This document shows positions 1-6,753 of a stretch of DNA of 13,046 bases, in pieces. The notes under the pieces are model-generated. The model had not been told where the DNA came from. It did no database searches and was given only the letters and a program-made list of their open reading frames with translations. Both the position numbers and the translations under genes were made by a program. Source of the DNA: Chloroflexota bacterium (GTDB taxonomy: Bacteria; Chloroflexota; Dehalococcoidia; SAR202; UBA11138); NCBI GenBank assembly GCA_022566975.1, contig JADFHV010000022.1:1-13046 (forward strand), read 5' to 3'. Every line of letters begins with the position of its first letter. The first letter of the stretch is position 1.

Positions 1-1604
1 TCGAAGCCACCACCCTCGGCCATGGAGTCCAGCACCTCGGTCAGGGCCCGCGCCGGGTCCCGATCCGCCAGGAGGCCCGGCACGCCTCGCAGCAGGTACG
101 CCCGGCCCCCGAAGGGCTCGACCTCGAACCCCATCCTGGAGAAAAGCTCCTGGTGAGTGACGAGAAGCTCGGCCTGTTCCGCGTCCAGCTCGACCGTTGC
201 GGGCTCCAGCAGGCTCTGTACCTCGGGCGCGGATGACGATATGCCGGCCCTGACCCTCTCGAAGACCACGCGCTCGTGAGCGGCGTGCTGGTCGATGAGG
301 TACATCCCGTCGGGGCCCTCGGCCGCCACGTATGTCGCCTGCACCTGTCCAAGCACCCTGAGGGCAGGCAGCGTTTTTTGGGGTAGCAAGGGCGGCGCTT
401 GCGCGGGGCTGGGGCCTGGGGTCCGGCCTATATCGCCCGGTCCCGCGGCCGCAAAGGGCTCGACCGGCCAGAAGGCCCGCGCCCGGGACTCCCCGCCGTG
501 GCGGGCCCGCGCCGCATCAACGCGGCCGATTTCAGGGACGGGCGAATGGGCGATCACCGCCCGGCGCACCGCCTGCTGGAGGGCCCCGAAGACCTGGCCC
601 TCCCGACGAAACCGGACCTCAGTCTTGGCCGGGTGCACGTTGACGTCGACGTCCTCGTGGGGCAGGGCCACGTTGACCACGGCCACAGGAAAGCGGCGCT
701 CCATCAGGAAACCGTGATAGGCCTGCTCCAGGGCGTAGCCCAGCGATCGGCTCTGGACCCAGCGGCGGTTGACGAACAGGCTGATACGCCCCCTGTTGGC
801 CCGGTCCAGGGACGGCGGACCCGTCATCCCGGTGACCCTCACGAGAGGAGCGTCGCCGTCCTCAGGGTCCGGGGAGACCTCCAGCATCGCCTGCCCGACA
901 TCCAGCCCGTAGACCGAGGCGATGGCCTCCCGGAGATCACCTGATCCTGTAGTGGATACAAACTGGGAGCCGTCCGCCGACAGGCGGAACCTCACCTCCG
1001 GATAGGCCAGCGCGTAGCGCGTCACCAGAGTCTGGACCCGGGTGGTCTCGGTGGCCACCGTGCGCAGAAATTTGCGGCGCGCCGGGAGGTTCCTGAACAG
1101 GTGCCTCACGGAAACGGTCGTGCCGTGGGGAGCCCCGTGGGGCTCTCGCTTCGGCGTACTCCCCTCCACCACCTCGACGCGAGTCCCGAACTCCTCGTCC
1201 GCGGCCCTCGTGATCAGCGAGACGGAGGCCACCGCGGCGATGCTGGGCAGGGCCTCGCCGCGGAAGCCCAGCGTGGAGATGGCCTCCAGGTCGCTGGAAT
1301 CGGCGACCTTGCTGGTGGCGAACCTCTGGAAGGCGAGCTCGACCTCGTCGCCGGCGATGCCACTGCCGTTGTCGGCCACGAGGATATGCTCGGCACCTCC
1401 GCCCACGATCTCTATGGAAATCTCGCTGGCGCCGGCGTCGAGCGCGTTCTCTACAAGCTCCTTGACGACCGAGGCCGGACGCTCGACGACCTCCCCCGCA
1501 GCGATCTTGGACGAGACGTCCTGAGGCAGGATACGGATGGCGCCCCTGCTCGCGGTCCCAGCGACGAGACGGCCGCCCTCGAGCCTAGACTCCGAAACGT
1601 CCAT
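1..1604 (-). CDS. mutL: DNA mismatch repair protein MutL, endonuclease type (3' end cut by window edge)
   Basis: MutL couples mismatch recognition by MutS to strand incision and excision in the cytoplasm. The reading frame is open from ATG 1604 to the window edge, about 534 residues. The N-terminal GHKL ATPase is complete: the ELVENALDAGA motif with N53, the DNGSG loop at 78-82, and GFRGEALPSI at 113-122. A Pro/Ala-rich linker follows. Residues 438-449 read DQHAAHERVVFE, which matches the DQHA(X)2E(X)4E metal-binding motif of MutL proteins that nick DNA themselves, as in bacteria lacking MutH. The remaining endonuclease motifs lie outside the window. The start gives about 20 residues more than the usual 'IRILP' N-terminus, but GAGGC lies seven bases before the ATG and no better start was seen. 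Family assignment is firm; the endonuclease class is inferred from the visible motif. Confidence 0.97.
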   Translation of the reverse strand, partial: MDVSESRLEGGRLVAGTASRGAIRILPQDVSSKIAAGEVVERPASVVKELVENALDAGASEISIEIVGGGAEHILVADNGSGIAGDEVELAFQRFATSKVADSSDLEAISTLGFRGEALPSIAAVASVSLITRAADEEFGTRVEVVEGSTPKREPHGAPHGTTVSVRHLFRNLPARRKFLRTVATETTRVQTLVTRYALAYPEVRFRLSADGSQFVSTTGSGDLREAIASVYGLDVGQAMLEVSPDPEDGDAPLVRVTGMTGPPSLDRANRGRISLFVNRRWVQSRSLGYALEQAYHGFLMERRFPVAVVNVALPHEDVDVNVHPAKTEVRFRREGQVFGALQQAVRRAVIAHSPVPEIGRVDAARARHGGESRARAFWPVEPFAAAGPGDIGRTPGPSPAQAPPLLPQKTLPALRVLGQVQATYVAAEGPDGMYLIDQHAAHERVVFERVRAGISSSAPEVQSLLEPATVELDAEQAELLVTHQELFSRMGFEVEPFGGRAYLLRGVPGLLADRDPARALTEVLDSMAEGGGF

Positions 1605-1708
1605 CGCTGCCTCTAGTCGCCGGTGGCGAGATGGTGCGAGACCTCTGACGAATCGGCCACGTACCAGATAGGAGACGGGCGCGCCGGTCTCGGGCCTCGC
1701 CTCCCCGC

Positions 1709-1738
1709 ATAGTAGCAGGACGGACCTGAAAAGGCCAA
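1709..1738 (-). promoter_or_regulatory. possible sigma70-type promoter for mutL
   Basis: On the minus strand, TTGGCC (1738-1733) and TACTAT (1714-1709) are separated by 18 bases. Each hexamer matches four of six consensus positions. It would give a leader of roughly 100 bases before the mutL ATG. In such GC-rich DNA a match of this quality can arise by chance. Confidence 0.3.
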
Positions 1739-1767
1739 GACTCCTGTCGTCGGCTCGGCGCCAATAT

Positions 1768-1783
1768 CGGCTAGACGTAGCCG
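1768..1783. repeat. short perfect hairpin
   Basis: CGGCTA and TAGCCG form a 6-bp stem around a GACG loop. It is about 40 bases before the larger hairpin repeat. There is no U-run, so a rho-independent terminator is not supported. It may be part of the neighbouring repeat or chance. Confidence 0.4.
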
Positions 1784-1812
1784 GCTGTCCCCAGACGGCG
1801 CTGCGGTACGAT

Positions 1813-1892
1813 GGCCCGCCGTAGGACGGGCCCGAAACCGGGCACTTCAGTGCCCGGAGCCGATAGCCCTCCGGACTCAAGTCCGGGGTTTC
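1813..1892. repeat. REP-like multi-hairpin element
   Basis: Three palindromes lie in 80 bases. GGCCCG/CGGGCC (1813-1832) has an 8-base loop. A 9-bp stem CCGGGCACT/AGTGCCCGG (1838-1857) and a 7-bp stem CCGGACT/AGTCCGG (1871-1886) both have 2-base apices. The last two are enclosed by GAAACC (1834-1839) and its exact complement GGTTTC (1887-1892), so 1834-1892 folds as a closed two-hairpin unit. This design is typical of intergenic REP/BIME-type repeats, some of which are moved by RAYT transposases; none is encoded here. It lies in the divergent gap and might also affect transcription into the dehydratase gene. Confidence 0.75.
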
Positions 1893-1960
1893 CTCTCCGG
1901 CCCTCTCCACTTTCCCATCTCCAGCGGAGCGAGTATCCTAGTCCAGCGCCTACGAGCGCA

Positions 1961-1976
1961 GAGGAGACACACGTTG
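1961..1976 (+). promoter_or_regulatory. ribosome binding site fixing a TTG start
   Basis: GAGGAG at 1961-1966 lies seven bases before TTG at 1974. No ATG or GTG sits in frame near this point, and the protein N-terminus produced from TTG aligns with the usual start of the family. The strong Shine-Dalgarno sequence therefore identifies the rare TTG as the start codon. Confidence 0.8.
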
Positions 1977-2939
1977 TACGAGCGACCAACCCTGCAGGAC
2001 ATCATCGCGGCGAGCCGCCGGATCGCACCTTACGTCACCAGGACGCCGCTACACCGCTACCTGTCGCTGGACGCGCTGCTGGACGCCGAGGTCTACGTGA
2101 AGCACGAGAACCACCAGCGCCTCGGCTCCTTCAAGATGCGGGGCGGAGTCAACCTGGTCTCCCAGCTCTCCGATGACGAGAAGCGGCGAGGTGTTAGCGC
2201 GGCCTCCACCGGGAACCACGGCCAGTCCATCGCTTACGCCGCCGGGGTCTTCGGGGTCAAGGCCGTAATAGCGGTGCCCGAGGGCGCCAACCCCGGCAAG
2301 GTCGAGTCGATGCAGCGCCTTGGGGCCAACGTGGTCTTCCACGGGAAGGTCTTCGACGACGCCCTCGAGTACGCCGAACAGCTGGGGCGAGAGGAGGGCT
2401 ACCGGTTCATACACTCGGCCAACGAGCCGGCGCTCGTCTCAGGGGTAGGCACCTACACGCTGGAGATCATCGAAGACCTGCCGGACGTGGAGGTCATCAT
2501 CGTCCCCGTCGGCGGGGGCAGCGGCGCCTGCGGGGCCTGCATCGCGGCCAAGGGCATCAACCCGGACATCCAGGTCATCGGCGTGCAGTCGGCCCAGGCC
2601 CCGGCGGTCTACCTGTCCTGGAAGGAGGGCCGCATCGTCGAGGCGCCCATGGAGTCGGTGGCCGAGGGGCTGGCCACACGCACCAGCTACGAGCTGCCGG
2701 CGGCCATCCTGAGGGACATGCTGGACGACTTTGTCCTGGCGACCGACGAGGAGATGGAGCAGGCCATCGTGCTGAACCTGGAGAAGACCCACAACCTGAC
2801 CGAGCATGCCGGGGCGTCGTCTCTGGCGGGAGCCCTGAAGATCAAGGAGAGGCTCCGCGGCAAGAAGGTCGCGCTGGTCATGAGCGGCGGCAACATCTCG
2901 GTCCCTCAGCTCAGGACCGCCCTGGACCGCGCCTCTTAA
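1974..2939 (+). CDS. PLP-dependent threonine/serine dehydratase-like enzyme (fold type II)
   Basis: The 321-residue protein is predicted to deaminate a hydroxy amino acid such as threonine or serine to a 2-oxo acid in the cytoplasm. GSFKMRG carries the PLP-binding lysine K54. STGNHGQ (78-84) is the asparagine loop that holds the cofactor ring. GGGSG (180-184) is the phosphate-binding glycine loop. SGGN (304-307) is the conserved C-terminal serine motif. There is no C-terminal ACT regulatory domain, so it resembles catabolic or biodegradative dehydratases rather than the long feedback-regulated IlvA. The glycine loop reads GGGSGACG where TdcB/IlvA enzymes have GGGGL, and the late motif is TEHAG rather than EPAGA. 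Substrate may thus differ: hydroxyaspartate, phenylserine or hydroxyectoine-pathway enzymes share this fold. Translation starts at TTG with a strong ribosome binding site. It is a single gene between repeat-filled gaps. Confidence 0.9.
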   Translation: MYERPTLQDIIAASRRIAPYVTRTPLHRYLSLDALLDAEVYVKHENHQRLGSFKMRGGVNLVSQLSDDEKRRGVSAASTGNHGQSIAYAAGVFGVKAVIAVPEGANPGKVESMQRLGANVVFHGKVFDDALEYAEQLGREEGYRFIHSANEPALVSGVGTYTLEIIEDLPDVEVIIVPVGGGSGACGACIAAKGINPDIQVIGVQSAQAPAVYLSWKEGRIVEAPMESVAEGLATRTSYELPAAILRDMLDDFVLATDEEMEQAIVLNLEKTHNLTEHAGASSLAGALKIKERLRGKKVALVMSGGNISVPQLRTALDRAS

Positions 2940-2945
2940 TCGAAA

Positions 2946-3036
2946 ACGAGACCCGTAGGGGCAGGTTTCAAACCTGCCCTCCCAGGGGGAGGACACCCGT
3001 GACCCAGCCCGTTACCGAAACATCGCCCGGCAGCGC
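2946..3036. repeat. 91-bp direct repeat, copy 1 (duplicated leader of the DinB-like gene)
   Basis: This segment recurs 225 bases downstream at 3171-3261 with three mismatches in 91 positions. The unit contains a GTAGGGGC-type hairpin, a GGGGAGG ribosome binding site, a start codon (GTG here, ATG in copy 2) and the first 13 codons of the DinB-like gene. It reads as a partial tandem duplication of that gene's 5' end. Confidence 0.93.
2955..2979. repeat. GTAGGGGC palindromic repeat, unit A
   Basis: GTAG is followed by a perfect 10-bp inverted repeat, GGGCAGGTTT (2959-2968) and AAACCTGCCC (2970-2979), with effectively a 3-5 base loop. It lies 15 bases after the dehydratase stop codon. It could act as a transcript-end hairpin, although no U-run follows. 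The same unit sits at 3180-3204. Confidence 0.85.
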
Positions 3037-3091
3037 GAAAATGAGGTCCGTAGGGGCGGACCTACGTGTCCGCCCGGTTTCGGTGAGGTGA
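2999..3091 (+). pseudogene. truncated duplicate 5' end of the DinB-like gene
   Basis: From GTG 2999 the frame reads V-TQPVTETSPGSA, matching the first 13 residues of the intact downstream gene except one (Gly to Glu at residue 7). After residue 13 it runs into a palindromic repeat and stops at TGA 3089-3091, giving 30 residues. It keeps the same GGGGAGG ribosome binding site as the intact gene, so it may still be translated. It is most simply a relic of duplication followed by repeat insertion. A role as a small upstream open reading frame cannot be excluded. Confidence 0.65.
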
Positions 3092-3147
3092 CAGGGCTGG
3101 ATATTCATGCGGACGCGGGCGCATCCTGACGTGTCGGGACGCCCCTA
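3050..3147. repeat. composite palindromic element between the two leader copies (units B and C)
   Basis: The ends TAGGGGCG (3051-3058) and CGCCCCTA (3140-3147) are exact inverted repeats. Unit B (plus strand) has stem GGGCGGAC/GTCCGCCC (3054-3075). Unit C (minus strand) has stem GGGCG plus TCCTGAC (3117-3130) against GTCGGGA plus CGCCC (3133-3144), with one G-T pair and a two-base bulge. Two oppositely oriented REP-like units separated by about 40 bases make a BIME-like arrangement. It interrupts the duplicated gene start, so it could be the inserted sequence. Confidence 0.75.
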
Positions 3148-3170
3148 ATCGAATCATCCGTCGCCACGCC

Positions 3171-3261
3171 ACGAGACCCGTAGGGGCAGGTTTCAAACCT
3201 GCCCTCCCAGGGGGAGGACACCCATGACCCAGCCCGTAACCGGAACATCGCCCGGCAGCGC
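3171..3261. repeat. 91-bp direct repeat, copy 2 (leader of the intact DinB-like gene)
   Basis: This is the functional copy of the duplicated segment. It includes palindrome unit D at 3180-3204 (stem 3184-3193 with 3195-3204), the ribosome binding site at 3211-3217 and the ATG at 3224. CCTCCC (3203-3208) is complementary to GGGAGG (3212-3217) across a three-base loop, so the ribosome binding site can pair with the base of the upstream hairpin. Confidence 0.93.
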
Positions 3262-3877
3262 CCTTTTCCCCGAGTATGCGACGCTCTACGATCTCATCGC
3301 CACTGAAGTAGACGGCCTCTCGGACCCGGAGTTGGACTTCGAGTCCGACCGGTGGGAGTGGGCCGCGTGGAGCATCCGGCGGCAGCTGAGCCACATGGCG
3401 TCGCTCATATACCGGTGGCTCATCATACGCTGGGGCGACACGCTGTTCCCCGAGGGAGACCACGGCGTCGAGGACGTCAAGGGCCTGGCGGTCTCGGACT
3501 ACAACCGCCGCATGGACGAGGGCCGTTACTGGGAGCTGCCGGCGGTGCTACAGCAGCTGAAGGGGGGCATAGACCTGGTCCAGCGGGTGCTGGCGGAGCG
3601 GTCCGTCGGCTTCCTCCGGACCCACACCTACGTGATGGGCCAGAGCCCTCAGTGGGAGCTCATGATAAAGGCTCATCCCACCGGGTTCACCGTCACCGAC
3701 GATCCAGCCAAAGAGGTCATGACCCTGGAAGCCACCATGAGGCACATCTACTTCGAGGAGACCACCCACCTGTACAACATCCAGCGGCTCAAGCGGGCGC
3801 AGGGCCTGGCCACTGCGGTGGAGGTCCCCAGGGTCGGCTACTGGGTCGTCGAAGGCTGGGACACCAGCGAGCCGTAG
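3224..3877 (+). CDS. DinB-like superfamily protein, putative metal-binding four-helix bundle
   Basis: The 217-residue cytoplasmic protein has the DinB/YfiT-like layout. An early amphipathic helix ends in WSIRRQLSHMA (H57). A long central part follows, then a late helix RHIYFEETTHLYNIQRLKR with H174 and H182. The three histidines sit where this superfamily carries its divalent metal ligands. Family members include damage-inducible proteins and thiol-dependent transferases (mycothiol or bacillithiol), but nothing here fixes a reaction. The start is ATG 3224 with GGGGAGG six bases upstream. The gene ends nine bases from the end of the oppositely oriented M42 gene. Its first 13 codons and leader are duplicated upstream at 2946-3036, and the leader hairpin may influence translation. 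Superfamily assignment is moderate to good; function is unknown. Confidence 0.75.
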   Translation: MTQPVTGTSPGSALFPEYATLYDLIATEVDGLSDPELDFESDRWEWAAWSIRRQLSHMASLIYRWLIIRWGDTLFPEGDHGVEDVKGLAVSDYNRRMDEGRYWELPAVLQQLKGGIDLVQRVLAERSVGFLRTHTYVMGQSPQWELMIKAHPTGFTVTDDPAKEVMTLEATMRHIYFEETTHLYNIQRLKRAQGLATAVEVPRVGYWVVEGWDTSEP

Positions 3878-3885
3878 TAGTCAAC

Positions 3886-5004
3886 TCATGCCCGGCCCAT
3901 GAGCCGCTCCCGCACCTCGTCGGGCACCTGACGCATTCGGCGGCGCGTGGGACTCTCGACGCGCTCCGCGATGCTCTTTGCCGCCTCATAGACAAGCTCC
4001 ACGCCGCCCAGGAAGTCCGAGAGCCTTATGTACTCGGCGCCGACCCCGCCGTCCGGGTCCGGGATTCGCGTGGTGGCATTGTGGTAGTTGCCCAGCGGAA
4101 AGGCGATGCCTGTCGCCCGGTACCCGAAGACCGCGAACGCGGTCGCCTCGCACGTCCCCCCGCTCATCAGCTGGCGCTGGGACCTGTACTCGGCGTCGCG
4201 CTCCTTGATACGCTCCCTGGCGACTATCAGCGCCTGCTCGGCGTCGGCGTCGAAGGTGTACGTAGCATCGCCGGTGCGGATCACCGGGCCGGCGCCCTGG
4301 GCGACTCCGGGTATCACGGCGCTCGACTCGACGGAGACGACCAGCGTGCTCTCGGGCAGCGTACCCTCCTCGGCCATCAGCCGGGCGCCGTAGAGCCCCA
4401 CCTCCTCCGCCCGCGTGAAGACGGCGAATACATCCGCGTAGGCGCCCTCCGCCACTAGGCGCTCCGTGGCCGCTAGGATCGCCGCACACCCTGCCAGGTC
4501 GTCCAGGGCCCGCATCCTCAGGGTGTCCCCGTCCAGCACGAAGTCGGGCAAGTCGAACACGACCGGCACGGGCGGGTCAAGGGAGACGCCGTCGGCAAGC
4601 CGTAACTCCACCTCGCGCCCGGAGGCATCCGAAGCCAAGGGCACCGTTTCAGCCGGTATCCGGTCTCCATCGGGTGCGAGCACCAGGACGGGCGTCGGCT
4701 TCTTGAGGGACGCGACCGGGACGCCGCCCAGGGCCCTCGCTATCACCCGTCCCTCTCCGGCCTCCACTACCTCGAAGCCGGGGTGGTCCATGTGGGCGAC
4801 GAAGGCGACGGGCGGCTGGTTGGCGTCGGCGGGAAGGTCCCGGTAGCGCGCCACGATGTTCCCGTAGGCGTCGCGCCAGGGGTTCACCCCCAGGGCCGCG
4901 AGGAGACCGAATATGTACTCAGCCGGCCCTTCCTCGAAAAAGGGCGCCGCCGGCCGAGCGCCCAGCTCCCTCAGTATCTCCACCGCACGTCTTTCTTGTG
5001 TCAA
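3886..5004 (-). CDS. M42-family metallo-aminopeptidase
   Basis: The protein is a cytoplasmic di-metal peptidase of the M42 (glutamyl aminopeptidase/TET) family, which trims N-terminal residues from peptides. Numbering from an upstream GTG at 5028, the metal ligands and catalytic residues are visible: HMDHPGF (H79, D81), RALDDLAG (bridging D176), TRAEEVGLYGA (E208/E209), VSVESS (E234) and GNYHNA (H316). Between about 85 and 165 lies the small beta-rich domain typical of M42. The length, about 370 residues, is normal. I chose TTG 5004 because GAGGTGG sits six bases upstream. GTG 5028 has no ribosome binding site, and GTG 5007 and 5013 are too close to that site. All starts are in one frame and differ by at most eight residues. 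It is convergent with the DinB-like gene and divergent from the oxidoreductase gene. Confidence 0.9.
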   Translation of the reverse strand: MTQERRAVEILRELGARPAAPFFEEGPAEYIFGLLAALGVNPWRDAYGNIVARYRDLPADANQPPVAFVAHMDHPGFEVVEAGEGRVIARALGGVPVASLKKPTPVLVLAPDGDRIPAETVPLASDASGREVELRLADGVSLDPPVPVVFDLPDFVLDGDTLRMRALDDLAGCAAILAATERLVAEGAYADVFAVFTRAEEVGLYGARLMAEEGTLPESTLVVSVESSAVIPGVAQGAGPVIRTGDATYTFDADAEQALIVARERIKERDAEYRSQRQLMSGGTCEATAFAVFGYRATGIAFPLGNYHNATTRIPDPDGGVGAEYIRLSDFLGGVELVYEAAKSIAERVESPTRRRMRQVPDEVRERLMGRA

Positions 5005-5080
5005 CACGACCACCTCGTTCCATATCACGGCAGCAGATTAACAACGCCTGGGCCCGCGTACAAGTGCTGACGCGCCGCCC

Positions 5081-5109
5081 TTGATGTGCCTTGCCCTCTG
5101 TCATACACT
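5081..5109 (+). promoter_or_regulatory. possible sigma70-type promoter for the LLM oxidoreductase gene
   Basis: TTGATG (5081-5086) and TACACT (5104-5109) are separated by exactly 17 bases, and each matches four of six consensus bases. Transcription would begin about 25 bases before the chosen ATG at 5142, just upstream of the GGAGG site at 5129-5133. The position in the short divergent gap supports it; the sequence match alone is modest. Confidence 0.45.
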
Positions 5110-5141
5110 GCCGGCAGCCAGACCAGATGGAGGCGCCCCCC

Positions 5142-6236
5142 ATGGAAGTCGGATACTTCACCATGCCACTGCATCCTCCCGGCTCCGACTTCACCCAGAC
5201 GCTGGACGACGACCTGCACCAGATCGTCACCCTGGACCGGCTTGGCTATAAAGAGGCCTGGATCGGCGAGCACTTTACCACCGAGTGGGAGAATATCCCC
5301 GCCCCGGACCTGTTCATCGCACAGGCCCTGGCCCTGACTCAGAACATCGTGCTCGGCACCGGCGTCACCTGCATGCCCAACCACAACCCGTTCATGATCG
5401 CCCACCGGATCGCCCAGCTGGACCACATGGCCCACGGCCGCTTTTACTGGGGTGTGGGGTCCGGTGGCTTCCCGGGCGACTTCGAGGTGTTTGGCTTCGA
5501 CCCAAAGACCGGAGAGCACCGCGGCATGACCCGAGACGCCATCGACCTGGTGCTGAAGCTATGGGACGACCCCAAGCCCGGCCTGTACGAGCACAAGTAC
5601 TGGCGGTTCGTCATCCCGGAGCCGGTGGAAGACGTGGGCCTCCGCTTCCACATCAAGCCCTACCAGAAGCCTCATCCGCCCATCGGCGTAGCGGGGGTGT
5701 CCTCCAGGTCGGAGACGCTGCTCACCGCCGGAGAGCGAGGCTGGATTCCTTTGAGTATCAACTTCGTCCCCGCGCGGGTCCTCAATAGCCACTGGGAGGC
5801 CGTGGAGGAAGGGGCCCGGAGTGCGGGCCGGACTCCCGACAGGTCGGCGTGGCGAATCGCCCGGGAGGTCTACATAGCCGACACCACCGAACAGGCCCGC
5901 AGGGAGGCGCTCGACGGCGTGTTGAGGCGGGACTTCGAGCAGTACTTCCTGAGGCTTCTGCCCAGGCTGAAGATGATCGATCTCTTCAAGGTCGACCCCG
6001 ACATGCCCGACTCCGACGTGACCCCCGAGTACCTTGTCGACAACATCTGGATCGTCGGCAGCCCCGACGACGTCACCGAAAAGCTTCACCGTCTCTACCA
6101 GGACGTGGGCGGGTTCGGGGTCCTGCTGGCGATGGGCCACGAGTGGCAGCCCCACGACCAGTGGGTGAGCTCCATGACAGCCCTGGTCAACGACGTGATG
6201 CCCAGGCTGCCGAGCCTCCCTACTCCACGACCTTGA
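5142..6236 (+). CDS. LLM-class (luciferase-like) flavin-dependent oxidoreductase
   Basis: The 364-residue TIM-barrel protein belongs to the bacterial luciferase-like monooxygenase superfamily, using reduced FMN or F420. It opens with MEVGYFTMPL, a normal first strand for the family. GEHF (42-45) carries the conserved His in the active-site pocket. NPFMIAHRIAQLDHMAHGRF (82-101) followed by GVGSGGF (104-110) is the family signature and flavin phosphate region. FGFDP (117-121) and IWIVGSPDDV (302-311) are the usual later landmarks. Substrate cannot be read from the sequence; relatives oxidise alkanes, terpenes or nitrilotriacetate-like compounds. ATG 5142 has GGAGG eight bases upstream. A longer frame from 5091 adds 17 residues outside the family pattern and would begin upstream of the predicted promoter's -10 box. 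The gene's end overlaps the oppositely oriented next gene by 17 bases. Confidence 0.92.
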   Translation: MEVGYFTMPLHPPGSDFTQTLDDDLHQIVTLDRLGYKEAWIGEHFTTEWENIPAPDLFIAQALALTQNIVLGTGVTCMPNHNPFMIAHRIAQLDHMAHGRFYWGVGSGGFPGDFEVFGFDPKTGEHRGMTRDAIDLVLKLWDDPKPGLYEHKYWRFVIPEPVEDVGLRFHIKPYQKPHPPIGVAGVSSRSETLLTAGERGWIPLSINFVPARVLNSHWEAVEEGARSAGRTPDRSAWRIAREVYIADTTEQARREALDGVLRRDFEQYFLRLLPRLKMIDLFKVDPDMPDSDVTPEYLVDNIWIVGSPDDVTEKLHRLYQDVGGFGVLLAMGHEWQPHDQWVSSMTALVNDVMPRLPSLPTPRP

Positions 6237-6753
6237 AGATGACCTTGGCGGTCGACCCGTTGGACGTGACGAAGCTAGCCCTGTCGTGTGTGCCGCTCTG
6301 GACCGACGGCGACGGGTTCGCCACGACCACCATCTCCTCCCCCGGGTTGAAGACCCCAGGGTCCACTGTCTCTGGAGTCGACGACGCCGCGTTGAGGTAG
6401 ATCCCCTTCACCGCCCACTGGTTGGTGCTGGGACTGGTGCTGGTCGTATAGGTCAGATAGGCGATCGCCAGTCCGGGTGACTGCTGGACCTCGAAGATCA
6501 CGTCCCAGTCGGCGAACAATCCCAGAGCTGCGTCTCCCTCGTTGACAAGAGTGATCTCGACCGTCGAAGTCGCGCTGACCGACAGGCCGACAGGGCCGCC
6601 GATGCGCGTGTCTGCCCTGCCATCGGCGCGTTGCTGGAGCGCATCCCACGACGTGGTAACATCGGCGAAGCTGGCCATCATCCTTTCGCTGAGAGTGACG
6701 ACGGTAATCAGCATCAGCACCGCGGATAGAATGTATGCAACAGCTACGTGCAC
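6220..6753 (-). CDS. membrane-anchored beta-domain protein resembling archaellum FlaF/FlaG (ArlF/ArlG) or pilin-like proteins
   Basis: From GTG 6753 the 177-residue product has one N-terminal hydrophobic helix (about 2-21, AVAYILSAVLMLITVV). A short polar linker follows, then a beta-rich domain with ITLVNEGDAALGLFADWDV (67-85) and VFNPGEEMVVVA (134-145). A helix followed by a domain with 'N-x-G' and 'x-PGE' turns is the pattern of archaeal FlaF/FlaG stator-type proteins and of some flagellin-like pilins. Bacterial archaella are known in Chloroflexota. No other archaellum gene is in the window, so the role is inferred weakly. The frame extends upstream to TTG 6936, but those 61 residues are Arg/His/Pro-rich and look non-coding, and the TTG has no usable spacing from AGGAG. 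AGGG lies six bases before the GTG. The end overlaps the oxidoreductase gene tail to tail. Confidence 0.7.
   Translation of the reverse strand: MHVAVAYILSAVLMLITVVTLSERMMASFADVTTSWDALQQRADGRADTRIGGPVGLSVSATSTVEITLVNEGDAALGLFADWDVIFEVQQSPGLAIAYLTYTTSTSPSTNQWAVKGIYLNAASSTPETVDPGVFNPGEEMVVVANPSPSVQSGTHDRASFVTSNGSTAKVIFKVVE

Larger units (their letters stand above)
1605..1973. other. 369-base divergent intergenic region with hairpins
   Basis: No coding frame here looks real. The region separates mutL (leftward) from the dehydratase gene (rightward). It holds a possible mutL promoter at 1709-1738, a short 6-bp hairpin at 1768-1783, a repeat made of three hairpins at 1813-1892, and the dehydratase ribosome binding site at 1961-1966. 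A weak candidate promoter for the dehydratase (TTTCCC at 1911-1916, 17 bases, TATCCT at 1934-1939) is too poor to call on its own. Confidence 0.7.

Noticed and set aside
295..1616. Several plus-strand open frames within the mutL region
   Set aside because: They are antisense shadows of mutL, whose ATPase and DQHA motifs are intact on the minus strand.
2955..2990. Rho-independent terminator after the dehydratase gene
   Set aside because: The hairpin is strong but is followed by CCTCCC, not a U-run, and the same sequence serves as a gene leader at 3180.
2946..3261. A CRISPR array
   Set aside because: There are only two long repeat copies, and they contain coding sequence and a ribosome binding site; spacers and cas genes are absent.
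3352..4458. A 368-codon plus-strand open frame running through the DinB-like and M42 genes
   Set aside because: It crosses two genes with clear families and gives a low-complexity His/Pro/Gly/Arg product.
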